Source: CAVQGF01 sp045807945 (GTDB taxonomy: Bacteria; Acidobacteriota; Terriglobia; Terriglobales; Acidobacteriaceae). From it: a DNA stretch of 31,828 bases. The DNA lies in assembly GCA_045807945.1 (NCBI GenBank), contig JBJMGI010000065.1, forward strand, positions 1 to 31,828, given 5' to 3'. Below the pieces are notes generated by a model, which worked only from the letters and a program-made list of their open reading frames with translations, had not been told where the DNA came from and did not search any database. Shown here piece by piece: positions 6,689 to 14,821 of the stretch. Each line of letters starts with the position of its first letter. The first letter of the stretch is position 1. A program made the translations under genes and the position numbers.

Positions 6689-7615
6689 ATGCGAAAGATC
6701 ACAGGGCTATGCCTCGGATTAATAATGTTCGCCGCGGTGGCGCACGCGCAGGAGCAAGACTTCAGCAAAATCCAAAGCCGCATCACGAAGGTCGCAGGGA
6801 ACGTTTACATGATCGATGGCACCGGCGGATTCGCCGGCGGCAACATCGGTGTCTCGGTGGGCGAGGACGGCATATTGATCGTCGACGACCAGTTCGCGCC
6901 GCTAGCCGAAAAGATACAGGCTGCGCTTAAAGGCGTGACGGACAAGCCGGTGCGTTTCGTCCTGAACACGCACTTCCACGGCGATCACACCAACGGCAAT
7001 CGCTACTGGGGACAGCACGCCACCATCATTGCGCATGACAACGTGCGCACCCGTATGGCGACCGGCAATCCCGACCCAAACCCGGACAATCATCGCGATC
7101 CCGCGCCCAAGGTGGCGCTGCCGGTAATCACGTTCAACGAGACCGCGACGGTACACATCAACGGTGAAGATATCCGCGCGGTGCACTTTCCGCACGGGCA
7201 CACGGACGGCGACGCGGTGGTGTGGTTCACACAATCCAACGTCGTCCACATGGGCGACGATTTCTTCAATGGCGTTTTCCCGTTCATCGACATAGACAGC
7301 GGCGGCAGCGTGCAAGGATTGATAAAGAACATCGAGGAAATCATTCCGCAGCTCAACGCGGAGACAAAGGTCATCCCGGGACACGGGCCCCTTGGCAATG
7401 TAGATGACCTGAAGAAGTATCGGGATTTTTTGAAGGACACGTACGCCATCGTTGACGCGGGAGTGAAGAAGGGGAAGACGCTGGAGCAGCTAAAACAAGA
7501 GAAGGTACTGGCGAAGTACGACAACTGGGCGTGGGACACGATCACCGCGAACGATTACCTTGAAGTCGTCTACAAGGACATCACGCACGAGAAGGAAGGG
7601 TTCAAGAAGCATTGA
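6689..7615 (+). CDS. Exported MBL-fold (metallo-beta-lactamase superfamily) hydrolase
   Basis: Metal-dependent hydrolase, 308 aa, with a signal peptide (MRKITGLCLGLIMFAAVAHAQ), so periplasmic or secreted. The zinc motif NTHFHGDHTNGN carries His95, His97, Asp99 and His100. Further expected ligands occur in FPHGHTDGD (about 168-175), HMGDDFF and PGHGPLG. This pattern is seen in general MBL-fold enzymes from soil bacteria, some with weak beta-lactamase activity; the substrate cannot be assigned. The ATG at 6689 is chosen because it follows CAGGAG at 4-nt spacing and starts the signal peptide. The longer frame from 6641 would add 16 residues that fit neither. Its stop is only 2 nt from the convergent gatB stop. 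Confidence 0.9.
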   Translation: MRKITGLCLGLIMFAAVAHAQEQDFSKIQSRITKVAGNVYMIDGTGGFAGGNIGVSVGEDGILIVDDQFAPLAEKIQAALKGVTDKPVRFVLNTHFHGDHTNGNRYWGQHATIIAHDNVRTRMATGNPDPNPDNHRDPAPKVALPVITFNETATVHINGEDIRAVHFPHGHTDGDAVVWFTQSNVVHMGDDFFNGVFPFIDIDSGGSVQGLIKNIEEIIPQLNAETKVIPGHGPLGNVDDLKKYRDFLKDTYAIVDAGVKKGKTLEQLKQEKVLAKYDNWAWDTITANDYLEVVYKDITHEKEGFKKH

Positions 7616-7617
7616 AC

Positions 7618-9093
7618 CTAGCCGAGTTTCTTCTTCAACAGCTCATTGACCATCGCGGGATTCGCTGAGCCCTTCGAAGCCTTCATCACTTGGCCGACGA
7701 AGAACGCGATTACGGTCGTCTTGCCGCCGCGGTACTGCTCCAGCTGTTTGGGATTCGCCGCGATGACCTCGTCAATGATCTTCTCCAGCGCGCCGGTGTC
7801 GGTGGACTGCTGCGGGCGTCCTTCTTCTTCGTAGACCGCTGGAAAATCTTTGCCACGCTCGAAGGCGAGATCGTAGAGGTCCTTCAGCATTTTCCCGCTG
7901 ATGGTTCCTGCTTCGACCAGATCCGCCGACGCGGCTACGCCTTTCATGCTGACCGGGGACTGCTCGAGTTCGAGCCCCTTAGCTTTCAGACGTCCTAACA
8001 ATTCGCCCTGTACCAGATTGGCTACGCGCTTCGGGCTCTTGGCAGCCTTGGCCGCCTGCTCGAATTGGTCAGAGCGGGCGCGAGTCGCGGTGAGCACGCC
8101 TGCGTCCTGCTCAGTGATCCCGTAATCTTTGACCAACCGGGCGCGCAGCGCTTCCGGAAGTTCCGGCAACTCGGCCCGGATACGGGCCTGCCACTTCGAA
8201 TCGACGACGAGTGGAAGCAGGTCGGGCTCGGGGAAGTAACGGTAGTCGTGCGCCTGCTCTTTCGAGCGCATGGAATACGTTTTGCCTTCGCCGGAGTTGT
8301 AAAGACGCGTCTCCTGCGCGATGGTGCCGCCTGCTCCCAGAATCTCGGCCTGGCGCTCGATCTCGTATTCCAGAGCCTGCTTGATAAAGCGGAAGCTGTT
8401 CACGTTCTTGACTTCCGCTTTGGTGCCGAATTTTTCCTGTCCGCGGGGACGCAGGCTGATGTTCGCGTCGCAGCGCAACGAGCCTTCCTCCATGTTCACA
8501 TCGCTCACGCCGGTGTAGAGGATGATCTCCTTGAGGCGGGTGAGATATTCATAAGCTTCGTCGGGGGTGCGCATGTCGGGCTCGCTGACGATCTCGATGA
8601 GCGGCACGCCGGAGCGGTTCAGGTCGATGTAGCTCTTGTCAGCGGAGTCAGCAAAGCCCTCGTGCATGCTCTTACCCGCGTCTTCTTCCATGTGCAGGCG
8701 GGTGATGCCGATGCGCTTGGTCGCGCCGCTGATCTTGAGCTCGATGAAGCCATGTTCGGCGAGCGGCTTGTCGAATTGCGAAATCTGGTAGCCCTTGGGC
8801 AAGTCGGGATAAAAATAGTTCTTGCGCGCGAAGATGGATGTCTCGTTGACGGTGCAGTTCAGCGCCATCGCGGCGCGGACAGCAAAATCGACCGCCTTCT
8901 TATTCAGCACAGGCAGCGCGCCGGGAAGGCCGAGGCATACCGGGCAGACATTGGTGTTCGGCGGCGCGCCGAACGTGGTGGAGCATCCGCAGAAGATCTT
9001 GGAAGCGGTCAGCAGCTGAACGTGGACCTCAAGCCCAATGACGGGCTCGTAATTGGTCACGGGGCTCACGGGTTTGCTGACGACGGTGGACAC
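7618..9093 (-). CDS. gatB: Aspartyl/glutamyl-tRNA amidotransferase subunit B
   Basis: Subunit of the GatCAB complex, which converts Glu-tRNA(Gln) to Gln-tRNA(Gln) and Asp-tRNA(Asn) to Asn-tRNA(Asn) in the cytoplasm. GatB carries the kinase site and binds tRNA; GatA supplies ammonia. At 491 aa it has the family length. Signatures are YEPVIGLEVHVQL near the start, the zinc-binding cysteines of CGCSTTFG...CPVC, LPKGYQISQFDKPL, RLHMEEDAGKS and DLNRSGVPLIEIVSEPD. The C-terminal helical YqeY-like tail runs from about residue 340. The start is GTG. There is no ribosome site, but a TATAAT box lies 8 nt upstream, so the message may be leaderless. gatA and gatC are not in the window. Confidence 0.97.
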   Translation of the reverse strand: MSTVVSKPVSPVTNYEPVIGLEVHVQLLTASKIFCGCSTTFGAPPNTNVCPVCLGLPGALPVLNKKAVDFAVRAAMALNCTVNETSIFARKNYFYPDLPKGYQISQFDKPLAEHGFIELKISGATKRIGITRLHMEEDAGKSMHEGFADSADKSYIDLNRSGVPLIEIVSEPDMRTPDEAYEYLTRLKEIILYTGVSDVNMEEGSLRCDANISLRPRGQEKFGTKAEVKNVNSFRFIKQALEYEIERQAEILGAGGTIAQETRLYNSGEGKTYSMRSKEQAHDYRYFPEPDLLPLVVDSKWQARIRAELPELPEALRARLVKDYGITEQDAGVLTATRARSDQFEQAAKAAKSPKRVANLVQGELLGRLKAKGLELEQSPVSMKGVAASADLVEAGTISGKMLKDLYDLAFERGKDFPAVYEEEGRPQQSTDTGALEKIIDEVIAANPKQLEQYRGGKTTVIAFFVGQVMKASKGSANPAMVNELLKKKLG

Positions 9094-9101
9094 AACAAGT
9101 G

Positions 9102-9107
9102 ATTATA
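9102..9107 (-). promoter_or_regulatory. -10 box of a probable leaderless gatB promoter
   Basis: On the minus strand a perfect TATAAT ends 8 nt before the gatB GTG. Transcription would then begin at or within a few bases of the start codon. The spacer (CACTTGTT) has no Shine-Dalgarno sequence, and no convincing -35 hexamer is seen. Confidence 0.5.
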
Positions 9108-9142
9108 GCGGCGAGCAATTGTTGATTGGCGGCGATCTGAAG

Positions 9143-9817
9143 CTACTTCTGCGGCTGCGCCGGCGGCGTGTAGCTCAGGTACTTCTCCATCGGGATCTCG
9201 AAGTAGATCAGCTCCTCGCCTTTGGAGTTGTGAATCCCGCTCACGTATAGGTTGGCGCCGGCGAGAGGATTACGGATCCCGCTGACGTCGAAGAACAAGA
9301 ATCCTGACTGGGTGGAATGGGGCTCGACGGCTTTCGCCATGAATTGTGCCCGCTGAATCTCGTCCTCGACTTCTTGCTTTACAGCCCTTTTTTGCTTGCG
9401 ATGGGGAATGGGAAGCGGGACTTCGATGCGCTCGTCAGGGCGGGTATCGGTGCGCGAGAGGCGTCGCAGGATGTCTTCGGTGCGCTGCGGAGCAAGCTTG
9501 TCGCGGTTCGCGGTGACGAATTCCAATTTGAGGTCGGTGAGCGCGATGGGCACGTCGCCATCGTTGGAGATGATGAGGCGCACCGGCATCAGGCCGGAGC
9601 TGGCGTAGTCGCCGGCGAAGACGGAGGCCTTGTCGGGCGTGTCATACGGATCGGCGGCGAGAGTAATGTGATTTTGCTCGTCGTAGGTGCGCGCCGGGTA
9701 GCTGTTGGCGTGATACGCGCTTGGGGGATCGAAACTCTTTTTGTCTTTGGCGGGCGCAGCAATGGCCAGCAGGACAAACCCAACCAATAGGGCGGAGCTG
9801 AGCCGGGGGATCCTCAT
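9143..9817 (-). CDS. Exported protein of unknown function
   Basis: 224 aa protein not assigned to a family. It has a signal peptide of about 23 residues (MRIPRLSSALLVGFVLLAIAAPA-K). Residues 75-110 (PVRLIISNDGDVPIALTDLKLEFVT) look like an immunoglobulin-like beta-sandwich strand pattern found in secreted proteins. Residues 135-160 are a charged segment (HRKQKRAVKQEVEDEIQRAQFM), and the rest is beta-rich (QSGFLFFDVSGI, GEELIYFEIPMEKYL). It lies 49 nt upstream of gatB on the same strand. The TATAAT box between them suggests that gatB also has its own promoter. Confidence 0.75.
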   Translation of the reverse strand: MRIPRLSSALLVGFVLLAIAAPAKDKKSFDPPSAYHANSYPARTYDEQNHITLAADPYDTPDKASVFAGDYASSGLMPVRLIISNDGDVPIALTDLKLEFVTANRDKLAPQRTEDILRRLSRTDTRPDERIEVPLPIPHRKQKRAVKQEVEDEIQRAQFMAKAVEPHSTQSGFLFFDVSGIRNPLAGANLYVSGIHNSKGEELIYFEIPMEKYLSYTPPAQPQK

Positions 9818-9899
9818 AGGGCGATTATCAAGCGCGTTGCACGTCTGGGCAAGCTGCTAACTTCGGCCACGCGAGTCGCTGTGTTCAAATACCTTGTCC

Positions 9900-11252
9900 A
9901 TGTACTTTCTGTATAGCGCGGCATTGGCGGTGGCGTTCGTTCTGGCGACGCCGTACTGGATATTTAAGATGCTGCGCCACGGCAAGTATCGCGCCGGACT
10001 GGCAGAAAGATTGGGACGAGTGCCGGAGCGGGTGCGGTCGGCGCAGCCAGGCGACCAATGCGTGTGGATCCATGCCGTATCGGTAGGCGAGGTGCTGGCG
10101 ATCTCGCAGCTGGTACAGGAGCTGAAGCAGTCCTCAGCGAAAAAACTGCGCATCGTGATCTCGACCACAACGACGACCGGACAGAATCTTGCGCGCGAAC
10201 GCTTTGGAGAAGAGAACGTATTTTATTTCCCCCTGGATTTCGGGTTCTGCATCGGGCCGTATATGCGCGCGCTGCGTCCCAAGCTGGTGGTGATGGCGGA
10301 GACTGAGTTCTGGCCAAACTTCCTGCGTAAAGCCAAGCGTTGCGGAGCCGCGGTCGCGGTGGTGAATGCGCGTATATCCGACCGCTCGCTTCCCGGATAT
10401 CGACGATGGAGGGGGATCCTCGCGCGGGTGCTGCAAAATGTAGATTTATTCCTGGCCCAGAGTGAAGACGACAAGCGGCGCGTCATGGAGATCGGTGCTG
10501 CGCCCGAGCGGGTGGAGGTGAGCGGGAACCTGAAATTCGATGTGAAGCCGCCGGCGAAGCTCGAGATCGTGGAGCAGGTGCGGCAAGCAATCGAACGCGG
10601 GGGCGGCGGGCCGATCATCGTCGCGGGAAGTACGGTGGAGGGAGAGGAAGTCCTTCTTCTCGGCGCTTTTCAGGTGATTTTGCGCGAACACTCGGAGGCG
10701 GTACTGATCCTTGCGCCGCGCCATCCTGAGCGTTTTGAAAAAGTCTGGGAGATGTTGCAGGGCTTCGGTGTCGGCCGAGATGAGTTGATCTCTCTGCCGG
10801 GACTGACGCGGTTTGAGAAATTGCGCAGGACGGAGCTTGCTCCCAACGCGAATATCTACGGAGCCGTGCTGCTGCTGGACACGATCGGAGAATTGGCCTC
10901 CATGTACGAGCTGGGGGATGTGGCGATCGTCGGTGGAAGTTTTGTCCCGCTTGGCGGCCACAACATACTGGAGCCGGCGCAGTTCGGCAAAGCGATCGTG
11001 GTCGGACCGTTCACGCACAATTTCCGCGACATCATCGGCATTTTTTTGCGTGAGCAGGCGATCGTGGTGGCGCGCGCAGCGGCGGAGCACGGCATCAAGG
11101 CCGACCTTGGGCCGAAGCTGCTCGAGTTGGTACCCGACGAGTCGAGCCGACGAAAGCTGGGCGAGCGAGCGCTAGCGGTGCTCGAATCGCAACGTGGAGC
11201 GACCGCGCGCACCGCGCGGTCGCTGATTCGATTGCTGGAAGCGGCGAAATGA
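9900..11252 (+). CDS. waaA: 3-deoxy-D-manno-octulosonic acid transferase (Kdo transferase)
   Basis: Glycosyltransferase family 30 (GT-B fold), inner-membrane anchored on the cytoplasmic face. It adds Kdo from CMP-Kdo to the lipid A precursor. Length is 450 aa. Residues 2-22 are the hydrophobic N-terminal anchor. HAVSVGEV (about 61-68) contains the expected catalytic Glu. SGNLKFD, IVAGSTVEGEE, LAPRHPERFEKV and VGGSFVPLGGHNILEPAQFGKAIVVGP are the GT-B nucleotide-sugar-binding motifs. The ATG at 9900 is preferred; a TTG two codons upstream is also possible. It is the first gene of an LPS core operon and overlaps lpxK by 4 bp (ATGA). Confidence 0.96.
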   Translation: MYFLYSAALAVAFVLATPYWIFKMLRHGKYRAGLAERLGRVPERVRSAQPGDQCVWIHAVSVGEVLAISQLVQELKQSSAKKLRIVISTTTTTGQNLARERFGEENVFYFPLDFGFCIGPYMRALRPKLVVMAETEFWPNFLRKAKRCGAAVAVVNARISDRSLPGYRRWRGILARVLQNVDLFLAQSEDDKRRVMEIGAAPERVEVSGNLKFDVKPPAKLEIVEQVRQAIERGGGGPIIVAGSTVEGEEVLLLGAFQVILREHSEAVLILAPRHPERFEKVWEMLQGFGVGRDELISLPGLTRFEKLRRTELAPNANIYGAVLLLDTIGELASMYELGDVAIVGGSFVPLGGHNILEPAQFGKAIVVGPFTHNFRDIIGIFLREQAIVVARAAAEHGIKADLGPKLLELVPDESSRRKLGERALAVLESQRGATARTARSLIRLLEAAK

Positions 11253-12202
11253 ATCCACTCTCGCTCATTTACCGCGCTGTTACCGGTGCGCGAAATCTGG
11301 CTTATGACACGGGAGTTTTCAGCGCGCGATTGCGCGCGCCGGTGATCAGCGTAGGGAATATCTCGGTCGGCGGGACGGGTAAGACTCCCTTCATCATCTA
11401 TCTGGGGGAGCAGCTGAAGCAACGGGACGTCGAGTTCGATGTGCTCTCGCGCGGATACGGGCGCGTAACGAAAGGCGTTCGCGTGGTGGACCCGGCCGGA
11501 TCAGCGCGTGACTTCGGCGACGAGCCTTTACTGATCGCGCGCAAGCTGGGCGTGCCGGTCATTGTTGGCGCGAACAGGTATCACGCGGGTTTGTTTGCAG
11601 AACAGCGGTTCGGTTCGCAGTTGCATTTGCTCGACGATGGATTTCAACATCGCCAGCTGCATCGCGATCTGGATGTCGTGTTGTTGGGGGAAGGCGATCT
11701 GGAAGACAAGCTGCTGCCCGTAGGAAGGTTGCGCGAGCCTTTATCGTCATTGAAGCGTGCGGATTTTGTGGCATCGCAAGGTGACTCAGACTTCCGCGCG
11801 CCCGCCGCGGCGGGCGTACCTACATTGATCCAAATGACACGCGCGATGAAGGTGGATGCCAGGACTGCTGGACCGGTGGTTGCGTTCTGCGGGATTGCGC
11901 GGCCGCACGCATTCTTTGCCGGGCTGCGAGTAGCGGGTGTGAATGTAATCGCGGAACGCGCCTTCCGCGACCATCACACTTACACGAGGGCGGACATTCA
12001 AGAGCTTAAGAAGATACGGGACGAGTCCGGCGCTGCCGGTTTTTTCACTACGGAGAAAGACGAGATCAATTTGAAAGATCTTGCGGAGCAGCTTCGTCCC
12101 TTGGCGATTGCAAAGCTTGATGTCTCGGTAGATAGATCGGACGAACTGCTGGAGCGCATCATGAAATTGGTCGCGCCAGGAGCGCGGGCCGCAAAATCGT
12201 GA
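11249..12202 (+). CDS. lpxK: Tetraacyldisaccharide 4'-kinase
   Basis: Membrane-associated kinase that phosphorylates the 4' position of the lipid A disaccharide, a late Raetz-pathway step before Kdo addition. Its 317 aa match the family. The P-loop VGNISVGGTGKTPF lies at about 33-46, followed by LSRGYGR (67-73), GDEPLLIARKLGVPVIVG, LLDDGFQHRQLHRDLDVVLL, PVGRLREPLSSLKRAD and, near the C-terminus, FFTTEKDEINL. It overlaps waaA upstream and rfaE1 downstream by 4 bp each, so translational coupling is likely. The pairing with waaA makes sense because their products act one after the other. Confidence 0.96.
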   Translation: MNPLSLIYRAVTGARNLAYDTGVFSARLRAPVISVGNISVGGTGKTPFIIYLGEQLKQRDVEFDVLSRGYGRVTKGVRVVDPAGSARDFGDEPLLIARKLGVPVIVGANRYHAGLFAEQRFGSQLHLLDDGFQHRQLHRDLDVVLLGEGDLEDKLLPVGRLREPLSSLKRADFVASQGDSDFRAPAAAGVPTLIQMTRAMKVDARTAGPVVAFCGIARPHAFFAGLRVAGVNVIAERAFRDHHTYTRADIQELKKIRDESGAAGFFTTEKDEINLKDLAEQLRPLAIAKLDVSVDRSDELLERIMKLVAPGARAAKS

Positions 12203-13242
12203 GCAGCGTGAGACAATCTCGGGTTCATATGGACGCGCACGCGCAGCACTTGCGTCACATCGTCGAGGCATTTCCGCGGGTCACGGTGGCGGCACTCGCC
12301 GACCTGGTCGCAGACGAATTCATCTACGGCGAGATCTCGCGCGTTTCTCGCGAAGCGCCGGTGCTGATCTTGAAGCATCGCGAGCGCAACGTGGTCCCAG
12401 GCGGCGGTGCGAACGCCATCTACAATCTCGCTTCGCTGGGTGTGAACGTGTTGCCGGTCGGAGTGGTAGGCGACGACGAGACGGGCAAGCTCCTGCTGCA
12501 AAAATTCCGCGCCGCACATATTCCCATCACGGGCATTCAGAAGATCAAGGATTACACAACGGTGACGAAGTCGCGCACGTTGGCGGGGTATCCACATTCT
12601 GGGCGCCAGCAGGTGGTGCGTGTGGACCGGGAGCCTGAAGCCGGGCCGGACCGTCACACGCAACGCGAGTTGCTGATGGCGGCGAAGAAGTATGCCCGCA
12701 TTGCCGACGCGCTGCTGATCTCGGATTATGGTTATGGCGCGGCGACCCCGGAGCTTTTCAACACGCTACGCAAGCAGGTTGCTCTCGATATCCCGGTGAC
12801 GCTCGATTCGCGTTACCGCATGCTGCAGTATCGCGGCATCACCGCGGCGACGCCGAACGAGCCTGAGGTGGAAGAAGCGCTCGGCGCGATGATCGGCAAA
12901 GACGATGCGCGGCTGCTCTCGGCAGGGAAAGAGTTGCTGCAGCGGATGGGATCGCAGTCACTGGTCGTAACGCGCGGACGCGATGGCATGGTCGCATTCA
13001 TTAAGGGCGCGAAGCCGGTCGACATTCCAATCTATGGAGCTAACGAGGTCACGGACGTTACCGGCGCCGGCGACACGGTCATTGCTACATTCACCGCCGC
13101 ACTTGCGGCGGGAGCCGACACTGAGTCTGCGGCGCGGCTTGCCAATTTTGCCGGAGGCATCGTGGTGATGAAGCGCGGCACGGCGACGGTTTCGCAAGAA
13201 GAGCTGCTCGAAGCTATCCAGAGATCCGCGCATTCAAAATGA
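12199..13242 (+). CDS. rfaE1: D-glycero-beta-D-manno-heptose-7-phosphate kinase (PfkB family)
   Basis: Ribokinase/PfkB-family kinase. It phosphorylates C1 of heptose 7-phosphate on the way to ADP-heptose for the LPS inner core. Length is 347 aa. Motifs: VPGGGANAIYNLASLG (about 66-81), VGDDETGKLL, DYGYGAATPE, TPNEPEVEEALG, VVTRGRDGM, and the C-terminal VTGAGDTVIATFTAALAAG with the catalytic Asp. The GTG start overlaps the lpxK stop (GTGA); an in-frame ATG lies 10 codons downstream (12229). In E. coli this activity is the N-terminal half of the bifunctional HldE. Here the two halves are separate adjacent genes, as in many other bacteria. Confidence 0.93.
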   Translation: MSSVRQSRVHMDAHAQHLRHIVEAFPRVTVAALADLVADEFIYGEISRVSREAPVLILKHRERNVVPGGGANAIYNLASLGVNVLPVGVVGDDETGKLLLQKFRAAHIPITGIQKIKDYTTVTKSRTLAGYPHSGRQQVVRVDREPEAGPDRHTQRELLMAAKKYARIADALLISDYGYGAATPELFNTLRKQVALDIPVTLDSRYRMLQYRGITAATPNEPEVEEALGAMIGKDDARLLSAGKELLQRMGSQSLVVTRGRDGMVAFIKGAKPVDIPIYGANEVTDVTGAGDTVIATFTAALAAGADTESAARLANFAGGIVVMKRGTATVSQEELLEAIQRSAHSK

Positions 13243-13733
13243 ATCACCCTAAGAAGATCGTGAGCCGGAGAGAACTCGCGGAGCTCGCGAAGGAGTGGCG
13301 CGCGCAGGGAGAAAAGATCATCCTGACGAACGGCTGTTTCGATCTGCTGCACGTTGGCCACGTTCGCTATCTCCGCGGCGCGAAAGAACTGGGCGGCAAA
13401 GTTGTGGTCGCATTGAACTCTGACAATTCCGCGCGTGCATTGAAGGGCGAAGGGCGGCCGGTGACAACAGAGCGCGAACGGGCGGAGTTGCTCGCCGCTC
13501 TGCACGACGTGGACGCGGTGGTTATTTTTCCGGAGAAAGACGTTACAGCGATCATCCGCGAGCTGCGGCCCGACGTGCACGCGAAGGGGACGGACTACAC
13601 CGAAGCCTCTGTTCCGGAAGGCGCGCTAGTCCGCGAACTCGGCGGGCGAGTGGCGATCGTGGGCGATCCGAAAGACCACTCCAGCACCGCATTGATCGAG
13701 AAAACCGGCAATCCCCGTAAAATCAAAAAGTGA
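13239..13733 (+). CDS. rfaE2: D-glycero-beta-D-manno-heptose 1-phosphate adenylyltransferase
   Basis: Cytidylyltransferase-fold nucleotidyltransferase that makes ADP-heptose from heptose 1-phosphate and ATP. It corresponds to the C-terminal half of E. coli HldE. Length is 164 aa, normal for the stand-alone form. TNGCFDLLHVGHVRYL (about 30-45) holds the HxGH nucleotide-binding motif. It is followed by VVALNSDNSARALKGEGRP, RAELLAALHDVDAVVIF, and DVHAKGTDY near the C-terminus. It is joined by 4-bp overlaps to rfaE1 (ATGA) and waaC (GTGA). The kinase, adenylyltransferase and heptosyltransferase thus occur in the order of the pathway. gmhA and gmhB, needed for the earlier steps, are not in the window. 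Confidence 0.95.
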   Translation: MNHPKKIVSRRELAELAKEWRAQGEKIILTNGCFDLLHVGHVRYLRGAKELGGKVVVALNSDNSARALKGEGRPVTTERERAELLAALHDVDAVVIFPEKDVTAIIRELRPDVHAKGTDYTEASVPEGALVRELGGRVAIVGDPKDHSSTALIEKTGNPRKIKK

Positions 13734-14821
13734 GTTCCGAGCAGAACATCCTGATCGTGCGCGTGGGGGCGATGGGAGACGTGGTCCATAGTCTTCCGGT
13801 CGCGGCGGCGCTGCGGCAGGCCTACCCGAGTTCGCACATCGGATGGGCGATCGAGGAGCGGTGGGCGGAATTGCTGGGCCCACGCAGTGAGTGGGGTGGG
13901 GCGGGTGTCTCTTCCGCGAGGAAGCCGCTGGTGGATTCCATTCACATCGTGAAGATGAAATCATGGCTCGCGGCGCCGTTTTCCCGAGAGGGATGGCGCG
14001 AGCGGCGACGACTGAAGGCGGAATTTCGGGCCCAGGATTATGGCATTGCGATCGATATTCAAGGCGCTTTGAAGTCGGTGTGGGTGGCGCGCGCGAGCAA
14101 TGCACCGAAACGAGTCGGCTTTGCGACTCCGCGCGAGCCGATCGCAAAATATTTCTATAACGACCAGATCCCGATGCGAGGGACGCACGTAGTGGAACAG
14201 GGAATGAACCTGGTGCAGGAGCTTTCCCGGCGAAACGACCTCGCGACCGTTTTCCGCTTGCCGCGAGATCCAGAAGCGGAGGCGTGGCGCGATGCTGAGC
14301 TGCAGCGGCGCGGAATCGGCGGATTCATCATGATCACACCCGGCGCGGGATGGGGGGCGAAGCGCTGGCCGTCAGACCGCTACGGCGAAGTCGCGCGCCG
14401 GCTTGGCCAATGGGGGTTGCAGACGATCGTGAACGCCGGCCCTGGCGAAGAGCACCTTGCGCAGCAGGTTGTAGAAGCAAGCGGCGGTGCAGCACAATCG
14501 CTGACGTGCTCGGTCGGCCAGTTGATCTCGCTGGCGCGGAAAGCGCGGTTATTCGTTGGCGGCGACACCGGACCGCTGCACTTAGCGGCGGCCCTCGGTG
14601 TGAACGTAGTAGCGATCTACGGACCGACGGATCCCGCGCGCAATGGGCCTTATGGCTCGAGGGCGATCGTGCTGCGCGACCCGGAAAGCAAGACATCACA
14701 CGCGCGACATGCCGATCCGGAAGTCGGATTGCTCAAGATAAGCGCAGAGGATGCGTGCGACGCGACGAAGTCAATGTTGCGCGAGCCGACGAGCGATGCC
14801 GCCGGAGGGAACAGCCGATGA
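13730..14821 (+). CDS. waaC: Lipopolysaccharide heptosyltransferase I (GT9 family)
   Basis: Glycosyltransferase family 9 enzyme (GT-B fold, cytoplasmic face of the inner membrane) that adds heptose from ADP-heptose to Kdo2-lipid A. Length is 363 aa. The N-terminus has ILIVRVGAMGDVVHSLPVAAAL (about 6-27). Residues 90-115 hold DYGIAIDIQGALKSVWVARAS, where the Asp is typical of the acceptor site. The C-terminal half has ITPGAGWGAKRWP and the donor-binding VGGDTGPLHLAAALGVNVVAIYGPTDPARNGPYG. The GTG start overlaps the rfaE2 stop by 4 bp. WaaC is favoured over WaaF because of its place next to waaA and the ADP-heptose genes, though the two types are hard to separate by eye. Confidence 0.9.
   Translation: MSSEQNILIVRVGAMGDVVHSLPVAAALRQAYPSSHIGWAIEERWAELLGPRSEWGGAGVSSARKPLVDSIHIVKMKSWLAAPFSREGWRERRRLKAEFRAQDYGIAIDIQGALKSVWVARASNAPKRVGFATPREPIAKYFYNDQIPMRGTHVVEQGMNLVQELSRRNDLATVFRLPRDPEAEAWRDAELQRRGIGGFIMITPGAGWGAKRWPSDRYGEVARRLGQWGLQTIVNAGPGEEHLAQQVVEASGGAAQSLTCSVGQLISLARKARLFVGGDTGPLHLAAALGVNVVAIYGPTDPARNGPYGSRAIVLRDPESKTSHARHADPEVGLLKISAEDACDATKSMLREPTSDAAGGNSR

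Noticed and set aside
8065..9102. Long plus-strand open frame (345 codons) opposite gatB
   Set aside because: It is the antisense shadow of the gatB codons in high-GC DNA; its translation has no family resemblance and gatB is unmistakable.
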